Source: Thermosediminibacter oceani DSM 16646
GTDB taxonomy: Bacteria; Bacillota; Thermosediminibacteria; Thermosediminibacterales; Thermosediminibacteraceae
Length of the DNA stretch: 64,000 nt
Reading direction: 5' to 3'
Assembly (NCBI RefSeq): GCF_000144645.1
Contig: NC_014377.1
Location: 744,001-808,000, forward strand
Part shown: piece after piece, positions 1 through 8,137 of the stretch
Position numbering within the stretch: position 1 is the stretch's first letter
Layout: each line of letters begins with the position of its first letter
The notes under the pieces: generated by a model
The model's database searches: none
Told to the model about the DNA's origin: nothing
Seen by the model: the letters and a program-made list of their open reading frames with translations, nothing else
Position numbers and translations under genes: made by a program

Positions 1-747
1 GCCTGTGACCGGAACAACTTTGTCCTTGGTGTCAAAATAGCACCTGGAAATGTTCATGACAGCCAGGTATTCTCCGATTTATTTCAAGAAGTAAACGATA
101 AATTTTCTAAAATAGAGGCGGTAGTGGTTGATGCAGGCTACAAAACCCCCGGGATATGCAGAGAAATCATTGAGGCAGGAGCGCTTCCCGTTATGCCCTA
201 CAAGAGGCCGATGACCAAAGATGGTTACTTTAAAAAACGCGAATACGTCTATGACGAATATTATGATTGTTACATATGCCCCAACAACCAAATATTAGAA
301 TACAGCACCACCAACCGGGCGGGATACCGGGAATATAGGAGCAACCCCCAAATATGCTGTAAATGTCCCATGCGCCTACAGTGCACCAAAAGTAAAAATT
401 ACACAAAAATCATAACTCGGCATATATGGGAGCATTACATAGAAATAGCGGAAGATATAAGACACACCCAATGGGGTAAAGAACTATACAAAATGCGCGG
501 CCAGACCATCGAGCGGGTATTTGCCGATGCGAAGGAAAAGCATGGCATGCGCTATACAAATCTACGAGGCTTGAGGAAAGTTGGACATTACCTCACGCTT
601 CTTTTCGCATGCATGAATTTAAAAAAGCTGGCTTTATGGAAGAAAAGACGGGGAACGTTTCCGCCAACAGTCCCCGCTTTACATTCGTTTTTCTTAAAAA
701 TTTTCTTCGCCTTCAACAAAAAGCCGCTTTTAGGTTATGCATCCTAA
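1..747 (+). CDS. IS1182-like transposase, 3' part (cut by window start)
   Basis: This is the last 248 codons of a DDE transposase; the open frame runs back through base 1, so the 5' part lies outside the window. It matches the complete copy at 28592-30067 at a constant offset of 29320. The only difference I noticed is a silent T/C change at 224. Visible parts are the DDE region with an Asp in VVVDAGYKTPG, a Cys-rich insertion (CPNNQ, CCKCPMRLQC) and the Glu-containing GQTIERVFADAKEKHGMRY motif. Near-identity to the second copy implies recent transposition or gene conversion. Whether the outside part is intact cannot be seen. Confidence 0.9.
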   Translation, partial: ACDRNNFVLGVKIAPGNVHDSQVFSDLFQEVNDKFSKIEAVVVDAGYKTPGICREIIEAGALPVMPYKRPMTKDGYFKKREYVYDEYYDCYICPNNQILEYSTTNRAGYREYRSNPQICCKCPMRLQCTKSKNYTKIITRHIWEHYIEIAEDIRHTQWGKELYKMRGQTIERVFADAKEKHGMRYTNLRGLRKVGHYLTLLFACMNLKKLALWKKRRGTFPPTVPALHSFFLKIFFAFNKKPLLGYAS

Positions 748-757
748 AAGCGGCTTT
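720..757 (+). terminator. Terminator inside IS copy 1
   Basis: Perfect 15-bp stem AAAGCCGCTTTTAGG / CCTAAAAGCGGCTTT with an 8-nt loop. It overlaps the transposase stop codon and lies just inside the right end. The same structure is in copy 2 at 30040-30077. Confidence 0.75.
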
Positions 758-769
758 GTCTACAAGCTG

Positions 770-794
770 AAAGCCGTGCAAAAAGCACGGCTTT
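770..794 (-). terminator. Hairpin abutting IS copy 1, likely the terminator of the minus-strand operon
   Basis: Perfect 10-bp stem AAAGCCGTGC / GCACGGCTTT with a five-A loop. It overlaps the stop of the minus-strand gene ending at 793. On the minus strand the IS end follows the stem at once, so the original T-tract has been displaced by the insertion. Confidence 0.6.
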
Positions 795-1173
795 AAGTAT
801 GTTTTGCTTTTTCATCACCACTTTTACCGCCTTTGGCCTCCGAAGGTGAACCTTCGCCGGAAGAAAAGGTTTTAACCAGGTTTAACAGCGTTGCAGGATT
901 TATCTTCTTATCGGAGGAGCCTCCGAGCGCTCCCAGGAGGCTTGCTGCCAGTTCTTTAATGTCCGAGGACCCCAATTTAGAGGGGGAAGAGACTTTTATA
1001 TCGTTTTTTAATTCCTGCGAATTCAGATACGTAATTATCCCCAGGATATTGCTCAAAGCGAGAAGGCTGATGAGTTCGTTGAAATTATTTCCCCGCCTCC
1101 CCTGGATTACATCTACTACCATTTCCATCAAACCAAAGTCAGGCCTGCCGTTGTTTCCGTCAGACAATTGCAC
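793..1173 (-). CDS. Hypothetical protein, 126 aa
   Basis: I do not recognise this protein. The N-terminal two-thirds looks helical (around MVVDVIQGRRGNNFNELISL and LASLLGALGG). The last 25 residues are Gly/Ser/Lys-rich and probably disordered. It is the last of three small genes read leftwards (1842 to 793), each with a short folded part and a low-complexity part. They are divergent from the germination genes sleB-ypeB, so a spore-related role is possible but only inferred from position. Confidence 0.6.
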   Translation of the reverse strand: MQLSDGNNGRPDFGLMEMVVDVIQGRRGNNFNELISLLALSNILGIITYLNSQELKNDIKVSSPSKLGSSDIKELAASLLGALGGSSDKKINPATLLNLVKTFSSGEGSPSEAKGGKSGDEKAKHT

Positions 1174-1297
1174 CGCCTCCTTTAGAACTTCCGGATAATC
1201 ACCAGCTGTTTTCGTTAATTTAATATATGCTCGTGAGAAGTAAAAAAGAATAAAAAACAGGGCCTTTCAGCCCCGTTGCTCATCAGGTGACTCTCTT

Positions 1298-1636
1298 TTA
1301 AGCGTCTTTTTCCTTATCGGCCAGTATGTTTAAAAGATTTTCCAGCTCCTGAGATTTGTCGGGCATTGTTGAGCTGTTTTCCTGTTCGGTTTTATCCTCT
1401 TCGGTATTATCCTTTTCGCTTTCGCTTTCGTTCTTTTCAGTTTCCTGCGGTTCGGCGACTATTGAAAGCAGCGTGCTCAGCGCTTCGATATTAATTTTTT
1501 GTTCCGGGTCCTGCGGGCGAAAAACATCGACGACCGTTGAGAAAAGTTCTACTATTTCCTGCCCTCTTATGCTCAGGAAGGGTTTCAACGCGTTTAAAAG
1601 TCTTAAATCGTTGTCGGATACTGAAAGCAGTCTCAC
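1298..1636 (-). CDS. Hypothetical protein with acidic tail, 112 aa
   Basis: Unrecognised. Residues 1-65 look helical (NDLRLLNALKPFLSIRGQEI, then FSTVVDVF and IEALSTLLSIV). Residues about 66-92 are a Glu/Lys/Asn/Ser-rich acidic stretch, and a short helix follows (ELENLLNILADKE). The start overlaps the end of the gene at 1633-1842 by 4 bp, so the two are translationally coupled. The first domain's wording (a few short hydrophobic helices ending in STLLSIV) resembles that of its neighbour at 793-1173 (LLNLVKTF), which may mean the two are distant paralogues; this needs a profile comparison. Confidence 0.6.
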   Translation of the reverse strand: MRLLSVSDNDLRLLNALKPFLSIRGQEIVELFSTVVDVFRPQDPEQKINIEALSTLLSIVAEPQETEKNESESEKDNTEEDKTEQENSSTMPDKSQELENLLNILADKEKDA

Positions 1637-1842
1637 GATGCCTCCCTCCCGTTGCTCTTTTTTCTAGATAATGCCGACGCTTCAGAGGACTTGATGAGTA
1701 AAATTAATATAAGGAAAAGTGTAAAGGGGTTAAAGGAGGTTCTTCTGACGTCATTTTTTTTGTTTTCATTCTTTTTGTTTTCATTCTTTTTGTTTTCATT
1801 TTCTTTGTTATCGTGTTTTTTGTTGTCGTCATAGCCGGTCAT
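1633..1842 (-). CDS. Small membrane protein with ENKKN repeats, 69 aa
   Basis: First gene of the three-gene minus-strand operon. The N-terminus is very hydrophilic with three tandem ENKKN pentapeptides encoded by a 15-bp DNA repeat. One hydrophobic helix follows (FNPFTLFLILILLIKSS), then a basic tail. This is a single-pass protein with a charged repeat tail. No family is recognised. The repeat could vary in number between strains by slippage. Confidence 0.55.
   Translation of the reverse strand: MTGYDDNKKHDNKENENKKNENKKNENKKNDVRRTSFNPFTLFLILILLIKSSEASALSRKKSNGREAS
1758..1802. repeat. Three tandem 15-bp repeats
   Basis: Unit TTTTTGTTTTCATTC occurs three times head to tail (the last base of the third unit differs). 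On the minus strand it encodes ENKKN in the small membrane protein. It is in frame, so copy-number change would not shift the reading frame. Confidence 0.85.
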
Positions 1843-1974
1843 TGTCCATCACCCTGCTTTTCATAAATTTTTCTAGATTATTATATGACTCATCTCTTCC
1901 GGGAGTGCAGGAATAAGGTGTATGAAAATCAGTAAAACTAAAAATGATCAATAAATGTAAAAGGTGGTGGTGCT

Positions 1975-2469
1975 GTGGACAGATTTGTTAGAAACGTACG
2001 GCTGGTAACGGCTCTGGTACTGGTAATGATCCTTGCTGCTGGAATTGCTTTTGGTCGGCAGCACCGTGCTGCAGAAGCCCGCGCAGAAGCGGGGGCTTAT
2101 GCCGTTTCGGCGCGGAGCAATGACTATGTCCTGCTTGCCCGGATTGTAGCCGGCGAGGCAGCCGGAGAACCCTATGTCGGCCAGGTGGCCGTTGCGGCGG
2201 TGATTTTGAACCGGGTGAAAAGCCCAAAATTTCCCAATACGATTGCCGAGGTCATTTATCAGCCCGGAGCCTTTGAATCGGTGAGCAACGGCCAGATATG
2301 GGCCCGCTATCCCAGCAGGACTAATTTTAAAGCAGCCCAGGACGCACTCAACGGGTGGGACCCCACATACGGCAGCCTTTTCTTCTGGAATCCCTCAAAA
2401 AGGGTGAATCCCTGGATATGGACCCGCAGGATAATTACCCAGATTGGGGACCATGTCTTCGGCAAGTAA
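1975..2469 (+). CDS. sleB: Spore cortex-lytic enzyme SleB-type hydrolase
   Basis: Cell-wall hydrolase of the Hydrolase_2 (SleB/CwlJ) family, 164 aa. It acts on spore cortex peptidoglycan, where SleB is a lytic transglycosylase. A hydrophobic N-terminal segment (residues about 7-27, LVTALVLVMILAAGIAFG) is a signal or anchor. The catalytic domain starts at LLARIVAGEAAGE with the conserved Glu, followed by QVAVAAVILNRV and the conserved FFWNPSK region. The peptidoglycan-binding repeat found in Bacillus SleB is absent, so this is the short form. GTG start after GGTGGTG. The ypeB gene follows directly, as in most spore formers, which favours SleB over CwlJ. Confidence 0.88.
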   Translation: MDRFVRNVRLVTALVLVMILAAGIAFGRQHRAAEARAEAGAYAVSARSNDYVLLARIVAGEAAGEPYVGQVAVAAVILNRVKSPKFPNTIAEVIYQPGAFESVSNGQIWARYPSRTNFKAAQDALNGWDPTYGSLFFWNPSKRVNPWIWTRRIITQIGDHVFGK

Positions 2470-2482
2470 TGGAAAAGGAGTG

Positions 2483-3841
2483 ATGTTTTTGAGAAACAGG
2501 TATGTCACATGGGGTCTGGGTGTACTTACTATAGTTTTAATCGCTCTGGCTTTATGGTCCATGGGCAGCAGGGCGTATTCGGCCGAAAACCTCCTGGAAG
2601 CCAATTACCAGAAGGGTTTTTTCAACCTTGTCGATGATGTGAACACCCTAAATATACTTCTGTCAAAAAGCCTTGTAACATCATCGGACAGCCAGCGGAT
2701 AATAATTTTGACAAGCATATGGCATGAAGCCGAAAACGCCCGGTCAAACCTGGCCTCCCTGCCGCTGGGCAGTAGGGATATGACCAACCTGCAGAAATTC
2801 TTCGCACAGATGGGAGATTTTTCCCACACCCTAGCTAAAAAAGTTTCTCTGGGTGAGCAGATTTCCGATAAAGAATGGGACACGCTGGAGCAGTTCAAAA
2901 AAAATACCCAGAATCTCAGCAGGAGATTGAGGGAACTGCAGGACAGCGTAGCCACGGGCAGGATAAGGTGGGAAAGCGGTTCTTTTGCTCCGGGTCTTAG
3001 CAAAAGGATTGAGCCCGGTTTGGCGGACAGATTCGCCGCTATCGACCAGAGGCTAAAAGAAGAAGCGCCGAGTATTACCTATGACGGGCCTTTCTCTGAC
3101 CATGTGGAAGAAATAACGCCGAAAGCGATTACCGGCTCCGCCGTCAACGAACAGCAGGCTATTGAAAAAGGCAAGAAATTTATAGATAACCCGGCAAATG
3201 TTCGCTACGATGTTTCGGTTTACAGCCGCACCCGGGGGACGGTAAACGCATATTCTCTAAAATTTACAAGGCCCGGAGCAGATGGGGCTGAGATCGTGAT
3301 GGACGTAAGCCGTCAGGGAGGCCATGTCATCTGGTTTTTAAACACCAGGGACATCGGAGAGCAAAAAATTGACATAAAGACGGCCGTTGACAAAGCCAGA
3401 AAATTCCTGGAAGCCAGGGGATACGCGAATATGGAGCCTACCGGGTCCCTGAGGGAAGACAATTCCTTGACGGTCACCTTCGCGTATAAACAGGGGGACG
3501 TCCTGGTGTATCCGGATTTTGTAAAAGTAGAGGTGGCTCTTGACGACGGGCAGGTGGTAGGTTTCGATGCCATGGGCTATCTTACACACCATACGATGAG
3601 GAAAATCCCCTCACCCGGTATAAGCGAAAAACATGTCCGGGATAGCTTGAACAAAAGCTTAGAGGTCAGGAGAATACGCAAGGTGATTATCCCCGATCCG
3701 GCATTGAAGGAAAGGTTCTGCTATGAAGTAGACGCAAATCTGGACGATGAACGCTACCTCATCTATATCAACGCCCAGAACGGCAGAGAGGAGCAGATAC
3801 TGAAAGTAGTGGAGACCGAAAACGGGACCATGACCATGTAG
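2483..3841 (+). CDS. ypeB: Germination protein YpeB
   Basis: YpeB (about 452 aa) is required for localisation and stability of SleB in the spore inner membrane. One N-terminal membrane helix (YVTWGLGVLTIVLIALALW) is followed by a helical region and C-terminal PepSY-like repeats (for example NEQQAIEKGKKFIDNPANV). AAAGGAG ends at 2480. That leaves only 2 nt to ATG 2483 but 8 nt to TTG 2489 (MRNRYV...), so TTG 2489 may be the true start. The coding part begins 13 bp after sleB, so the pair is one operon. Confidence 0.88.
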   Translation: MFLRNRYVTWGLGVLTIVLIALALWSMGSRAYSAENLLEANYQKGFFNLVDDVNTLNILLSKSLVTSSDSQRIIILTSIWHEAENARSNLASLPLGSRDMTNLQKFFAQMGDFSHTLAKKVSLGEQISDKEWDTLEQFKKNTQNLSRRLRELQDSVATGRIRWESGSFAPGLSKRIEPGLADRFAAIDQRLKEEAPSITYDGPFSDHVEEITPKAITGSAVNEQQAIEKGKKFIDNPANVRYDVSVYSRTRGTVNAYSLKFTRPGADGAEIVMDVSRQGGHVIWFLNTRDIGEQKIDIKTAVDKARKFLEARGYANMEPTGSLREDNSLTVTFAYKQGDVLVYPDFVKVEVALDDGQVVGFDAMGYLTHHTMRKIPSPGISEKHVRDSLNKSLEVRRIRKVIIPDPALKERFCYEVDANLDDERYLIYINAQNGREEQILKVVETENGTMTM

Positions 3842-3918
3842 CCGGTAAAAGAACAAATTGTACTTGAATTGAATAGCCTATTATTAGAAACTTAAGGGGC
3901 TGGAAGGAGGGGGTCTTT

Positions 3919-3996
3919 TTGGTTCTGTCCCACGAGACCAAAAGGGATGCTTTTATAGTTTTTCTGGTATTGATACTGTTGCTCCTGGCAGATTAA
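3919..3996 (+). CDS. Small hydrophobic protein, 25 aa
   Basis: This short ORF starts at TTG 3919, 8 nt after a strong AAGGAGG (3904-3910). It encodes a charged N-terminus (LSHETKRD) and one hydrophobic helix (AFIVFLVLILLLLAD). A good terminator begins at its stop codon. Ribosome site, single-pass helix and terminator together argue that it is a real gene. Very short membrane proteins with this pattern (YjcZ type) are common in spore formers; membership here is a guess. Confidence 0.55.
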   Translation: MVLSHETKRDAFIVFLVLILLLLAD

Positions 3997-4027
3997 GCGG
4001 GGTACCCCCCGCTTACTAAATTTTTTT
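3995..4027 (+). terminator. Rho-independent terminator after the ypeB region
   Basis: Stem AAGCGGGG / CCCCGCTT with loop TACC, then seven T from 4021. Confidence 0.8.
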
Positions 4028-4095
4028 GTAAAAGCACATAAGCAGGCAAAGGTGAATATTATATAAAAAGATTAACTTTTTTGGGGGGATCTTTT

Positions 4096-4443
4096 GTGTC
4101 TTTTACCCGGGACCTTGTCGACGGCCTATACCGGCAGGATAAGTATTCTCTAGTCTATCTTTTGCTTATGACGAACGTGCTGAGCCTTGCGGTTTTTTTG
4201 TCCAAAGATGCTGGCTTAAAATCCGTGTCGGATGAGTTTAACGCCGGTGAAAGGGAAAAGCCTGCTATTTCGAACAATCCTCCGGTTGAACAGCCCTTGG
4301 AAAGAGCCGTGGCGGCTGCCGCAAGCGGCGGTATCGAAGTGCCCGTCCCGGAAAAACCGGCCGAGAAGCCCCAAAAAGACAAAGTGATAGATCTTGAAAA
4401 AGTCCGGTCAAAACCGCTGGTGTGGCGCTTCCCCAATAATTGA
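4096..4443 (+). CDS. Hypothetical single-pass membrane protein, 115 aa
   Basis: Unrecognised. The GTG at 4096 follows GGGGGGAT (4083-4090) at proper spacing, so it is preferred to upstream TTG 4081. One membrane helix (residues about 19-37, YSLVYLLLMTNVLSLAVFL) is followed by a Pro/Glu/Lys/Ala-rich tail (EVPVPEKPAEKPQ) that is probably disordered. It stands alone between a terminator and a gene on the opposite strand. Confidence 0.5.
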   Translation: MSFTRDLVDGLYRQDKYSLVYLLLMTNVLSLAVFLSKDAGLKSVSDEFNAGEREKPAISNNPPVEQPLERAVAAAASGGIEVPVPEKPAEKPQKDKVIDLEKVRSKPLVWRFPNN

Positions 4444-4608
4444 ATTGGGTCCGGCCGGATCTGGCTCCAATCCATGTCCGTTCAAAACCTCGCCGGAAGG
4501 TTGGTACCCTATCTACCTTAATCGTCTTCTTAATGAGTTCTGAGTGCTCAAAATAACGCTGTCCTACTGTCTGCAAGAGGTATTTCCTTTCGGACAAGCA
4601 AAGAAGAG

Positions 4609-5244
4609 TTATACCGAATGTTTAGCGCTAATAAGCAAATCCCTAATCAAGCCGCACAGTGCAACAATGTCTTCTATGTGCATGTGACAGGAAATACTGG
4701 TATCAAAAAGAATTTGGCATGACGGAGGTATAACGTCTTCACCTTCCCAAAATTGTATTTTGATTGGTATCCTGGGGGTGAAAAGCCCTTCGGCAGATAA
4801 GTCGGCTTTGTTTTTTTCAGGGTTGAAGCCTAAATGCACCAATCTCCCGTAAAGTCGATCTTTATCGCAAACAGCATAATACTTGCTTAAGACATCTAAA
4901 ACATAGGTTTTAATCGACGGAAAAAATACGTTGCCATCGGGTAATTCTCTATAACTTACCCATTTTTTACTAAGAGGTATATCTTTTGCCCCGGAAAGGT
5001 AATTGAGCAATATCAGCCTCCATTCCAGCGGCGGCCTATTGCCGGAGTCCAAAAAGAAAATATCACCCTCCGGATACGATATCTGAAAGCTATGGTTAAA
5101 GCTTTTCAAGTAAAAACACATCCTGGAACCATCGTATTCACAAAGAGCCGATCTTGCAATATCTTGAGGAGCAAGGCGTGCAAGCTTATCCCTGCTTTTT
5201 GAAAAAGCGGAAAAATATGCTCCTTCGTTTTTTTTATTATCCAT
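4609..5244 (-). CDS. DUF3786 domain protein
   Basis: 211 aa. It carries the DUF3786 signature region: PLEWRLILLNYLSGAKDIPL followed by KKWVSYRELPDGNVFF, with a C-terminal stretch ending in CQILFDTSISCHMHIEDI. DUF3786 has no assigned function and, to my knowledge, occurs mostly in strict anaerobes using C1 or corrinoid/Fe-S chemistry. Here it is divergent from a stand-alone CO dehydrogenase gene (5568), with a 323-bp gap. A maturation or accessory role in CODH or corrinoid metabolism is inference only. Confidence 0.75.
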   Translation of the reverse strand: MDNKKNEGAYFSAFSKSRDKLARLAPQDIARSALCEYDGSRMCFYLKSFNHSFQISYPEGDIFFLDSGNRPPLEWRLILLNYLSGAKDIPLSKKWVSYRELPDGNVFFPSIKTYVLDVLSKYYAVCDKDRLYGRLVHLGFNPEKNKADLSAEGLFTPRIPIKIQFWEGEDVIPPSCQILFDTSISCHMHIEDIVALCGLIRDLLISAKHSV

Positions 5245-5567
5245 AAGAATACACCCCCCCGGTTAAAGCCGTAATCCGGCTTTAGTTTTAGCGGCAGAAA
5301 TTCTCAAGGCCAAGATGGAAAAGAGCCTTCACGGCCACAAAAAACTAATACATAAAGAAATGAGAGGTCTAATATGTATATATTCGATACATAATTGGAG
5401 CAGACCTTCTTTTAGTCAAGGGTTACCTTCTAAAGTGATTCCTAAATGCTGAAGTATTTTGTAATGGTATTACGACACGAAATCAATTATCCGGCACCTC
5501 TTGCATATAAACCAAAATTTATGAACAAACTTGATATAGCATAAAAAGTTCCCGAGGAGGTTAGCCC
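5245..5567. other. Intergenic, divergent DUF3786 / cooS
   Basis: A 323-bp AT-rich spacer that should hold promoters for both flanking genes. I found no good -35/-10 pair, clear operator or RNA motif. The cooS ribosome site GAGGAGG lies directly before 5568. Confidence 0.4.
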
Positions 5568-7481
5568 ATGGCTGAAACCATTCTGGAAAAATCCGAAGGA
5601 CGCGTAAGCTACCACGATTCGGTTGAAGAAATGTTAAAGCGAATTCGGGAAGACGGGCTTACGAATGTCTTTGACCGCTGGGCCTTGCAGGAAAAGGCAA
5701 GGTGCAAGTTCTGCCTTCAGGGATTGAGCTGCCAGCTTTGTTCTCAGGGCCCCTGCCGCATCAACGACAAAGCCGGAATGACCCGCGGCGTCTGCGGCAT
5801 TGATGCCGATGCCATGGCCATAAGGAAGTTCTTACTTCAAAATGCTATGGGGGCCGCCACTTACGCCCATCATGCCTATCAGGCATTCAAAACCCTCAAA
5901 GCTACCGGAGAGGGTAAAACGCCTTTTACCATCTCCGATGTCGACAAGTTAAAGTGGATGTGCGAAAAGGTGGGCATAAACACCAATCAGGATATCAATA
6001 GCATGGCCGTTGAGCTTGCCGATTTTTTACAGGCCGAGATGGAAAGAAGCGATGAAAATCCCAGCATAATGGTAGAAGTTTTTGCTCCGAAGAAGAGGAA
6101 GGAAGTCTGGAGAAAGCTCGCCATTTACCCGACAGGGGTGATGAGCGAAATCAGGGACGCCGTTGCAAGCTGCCTTACCAACGTGGACGGCGATTATATT
6201 TCACTGGCAAAGAAAGCCTTGAGACTCGGGCTTGCTACAATTTACACCGCCCAAATCGGCCTTGAAATAGCCCAGGACATACTGTACGGGACGCCGAAAC
6301 CACACGAGGTCGATGTGGATCTCGGCATTATGGACCCGGACTACGTGAATATCGTATTTAACGGCCACCAGCCTTTTGTCGGTGTGGCAACCCTTTTAAA
6401 AGCTAGGACTCCGGAGGTCCAGAAGAAGGCAAAAGCCGCCGGCGCGAAAGGGCTTAGGGTTGTGGGCTGTATTGAAACGGGACAGGAGCTTATACAGAGA
6501 TTTAACACGGATGACGTCTTTGTGGGATTGACCGGGAACTGGCTCGCCATAGAACCGCTTTTGGCCACCGGAACCGTCGATGTGTTTGCGATGGAGGAAA
6601 ACTGCTCTCCCCCGGCTCTGGGACCTTATGCCGATGAGTATCAGGTGACTCTGGTCAGTATCAACGATATCGTCCGGTTGCCTGATTTGCAGTACATTTT
6701 CGACTACAAGCCGCCCGAGGCGAGCTTCATCGCCGACAAATTAATCGAGCTCGGTATAGAAAACTTCAAAAAAAGAAGGGGCAAGGTAACGCCGAAAGTT
6801 CCGCCTTTTAAAACGAAGGCGATTGTCGGTTTTTCCACAGAGGCTGTCCTGGAAGCACTTGGAAACAATCTGGATTCACTGGTCCGGGTGATAGCCGACG
6901 GAAAGATAAAGGGTATAGCGGCACTGGCGAGCTGCTCTACTCTGAGAAATGGCCCGCAGGACTGGATGACGGTCAACTTAACGAAGGAACTTATCGGAAG
7001 GGATATCCTGGTAGTAAGCGCTGGCTGCGGCAACCACGGCTTGGAAGTAGCGGGTCTTTGCAATATGGATGCCGTCGAGCTAGCCGGCGAAGGACTAAAA
7101 GAGGTGTGCAGAGCACTTAACATTCCTCCGGTCCTGAGCTTCGGCACCTGTACCGATACCGGAAGAATATCGATGCTGGTGACTGCATTGGCGGACCACA
7201 TGGACCTGGATATACCCGACCTTCCCATTGCGATTACCGCTCCCGAGTGGATGGAGCAGAAAGCCACCATCGATGGAGTATTCGCGCTGGCATACGGCGC
7301 TCTTACCCACATTTCCCCGGTTCCGTTTATATCGGGAGCCGAAAGGCTTGTAAAACTTCTTACGGAGGATCTGGAGGAACTTACCGGCGGTAAGGTAGCC
7401 CTTGGGGATGACCCGAAAGAAGCAGCCGATAAAATTGAATCCCACATTATGGAAAAGAGAAAAGCTTTGGGCCTGAAATGA
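5568..7481 (+). CDS. cooS: Anaerobic carbon monoxide dehydrogenase, catalytic subunit (stand-alone)
   Basis: Ni-Fe-S CODH, 637 aa, catalysing CO + H2O = CO2 + 2 electrons. The N-terminal cluster ligands are visible in RCKFCLQGLSCQLCSQGPCR. Later Cys-bearing regions (GCIETGQE, MEENCSPPALG, ASCSTLRNG, SAGCGNHGLEVAGLC, FGTCTDTGR) match the active-site ligand regions. It differs clearly from the acsA-type CODH at 49201 and has no acetyl-CoA synthase, cooF or cooC gene beside it. It may supply electrons from CO or work with a distant partner. ATG at 5568 follows GAGGAGG. Confidence 0.95.
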   Translation: MAETILEKSEGRVSYHDSVEEMLKRIREDGLTNVFDRWALQEKARCKFCLQGLSCQLCSQGPCRINDKAGMTRGVCGIDADAMAIRKFLLQNAMGAATYAHHAYQAFKTLKATGEGKTPFTISDVDKLKWMCEKVGINTNQDINSMAVELADFLQAEMERSDENPSIMVEVFAPKKRKEVWRKLAIYPTGVMSEIRDAVASCLTNVDGDYISLAKKALRLGLATIYTAQIGLEIAQDILYGTPKPHEVDVDLGIMDPDYVNIVFNGHQPFVGVATLLKARTPEVQKKAKAAGAKGLRVVGCIETGQELIQRFNTDDVFVGLTGNWLAIEPLLATGTVDVFAMEENCSPPALGPYADEYQVTLVSINDIVRLPDLQYIFDYKPPEASFIADKLIELGIENFKKRRGKVTPKVPPFKTKAIVGFSTEAVLEALGNNLDSLVRVIADGKIKGIAALASCSTLRNGPQDWMTVNLTKELIGRDILVVSAGCGNHGLEVAGLCNMDAVELAGEGLKEVCRALNIPPVLSFGTCTDTGRISMLVTALADHMDLDIPDLPIAITAPEWMEQKATIDGVFALAYGALTHISPVPFISGAERLVKLLTEDLEELTGGKVALGDDPKEAADKIESHIMEKRKALGLK

Positions 7482-7506
7482 AAAAGCTCAAAGCAGTAAA
7501 ATACTT

Positions 7507-7560
7507 GGGTGGGTTCCCTACTTCCGGAGTTTTGATACTCCATATCAGGGATACCCACCC
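7507..7560 (+). terminator. Imperfect long hairpin after cooS
   Basis: GGGTGGGT pairs with ACCCACCC, then CCCT with AGGG, with an inner GGAGT / ACTCC hairpin. Only a short T run follows, so termination is plausible but not certain. Confidence 0.4.
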
Positions 7561-7660
7561 TTTGCAATGCATTTTTTTAAAAAAGGCTGAATTAAGTCTT
7601 ACTCATCTACTAAAAAAGTAATCTTATTCTGACAAATAAAATTAAGGAAGGGTGTTTTTG

Positions 7661-7819
7661 ATGGATTAAAACAAAACAATAAACAACGAAAAAAGTCGGG
7701 AGGAAGCTGTAGCCACTGCCGGTGGCATAGAAGAAGTCTCTAAGAGTGAGCTGAATCGCATAAAAAATGTGATAGCAATAATGAGCGGGAAGGGCAAAGA
7801 CGCAGGATTCGCTTGGTAG
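7661..7819 (+). pseudogene. Remnant of an Mrp/NBP35-type P-loop ATPase
   Basis: From ATG 7661 the third codon is TAA. The same frame then continues as a fragment containing ELNRIKNVIAIMSGKGK, which closely resembles the start of the Mrp/ApbC ATPase domain (IKKVIAVMSGKGGVGKS). The P-loop is broken after SGKG and the frame ends at TAG 7817. An AAGGAAGGGTG ribosome site still precedes the ATG. I read it as a decayed fragment; the family call rests on about 16 residues. Confidence 0.45.
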
Positions 7820-7834
7820 AAGTAGCTTAGTTGG

Positions 7835-8000
7835 TTACTCTCCGGAGGAATTAGGCAATTTAGCTACCTCTAAGGCGTTAGATACTTCATCTCCCACTAA
7901 AATTTTACAGCCATTTATGTTAAACCTACCCACGCGGTGTTTGATGGTGTCAGCGGCGAAGGCTATTTTTATACGGCCAATCTTATGATCGCAAATGTCG
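7835..8000 (-). pseudogene. Unidentified minus-strand coding fragment
   Basis: An open minus-strand frame of about 55 codons without a clear start encodes a protein-like sequence (KIGRIKIAFAADTIKHRVGR, then FNINGCKILVGDEVSNALE), ending at TAA (7835-7837). No family is assigned. Position between the Mrp-like remnant and the NUDIX gene suggests a decayed stretch. The rest of 7561-8137 shows nothing I recognise. Confidence 0.3.
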
Positions 8001-8137
8001 AATGAAAAATTGACTTATGAAATAAAATTGGTAAATTAGATATAGAAATTAATATTTGAATAATGATAATTTTGATTATAAGATGAGGATGACATGGGTT
8101 AAAATTGGGTTAAATAAATGAAGCGGGAGGGGCTCTT

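Larger units (their letters stand above)
1..769 (+). mobile_element. IS1182-like element, right end (copy 1)
   Basis: The element ends at 769 with the terminal repeat CTTTGTCTACAAGCTG (754-769), the same end as the complete copy at 28495-30089. Directly outside it lies a 25-bp hairpin (770-794), and copy 2 also abuts a hairpin. The left end is outside the window. Confidence 0.85.

Noticed and set aside
1758-1802. Short tandem repeats as a CRISPR array
   Set aside because: Units are 15 bp, directly adjacent with no spacers, and encode ENKKN in frame.
6704-7567. 287-aa minus-strand ORF under cooS
   Set aside because: Composition is a Ser/Pro/Arg-rich shadow typical of the antisense of a real gene; cooS is unmistakable.
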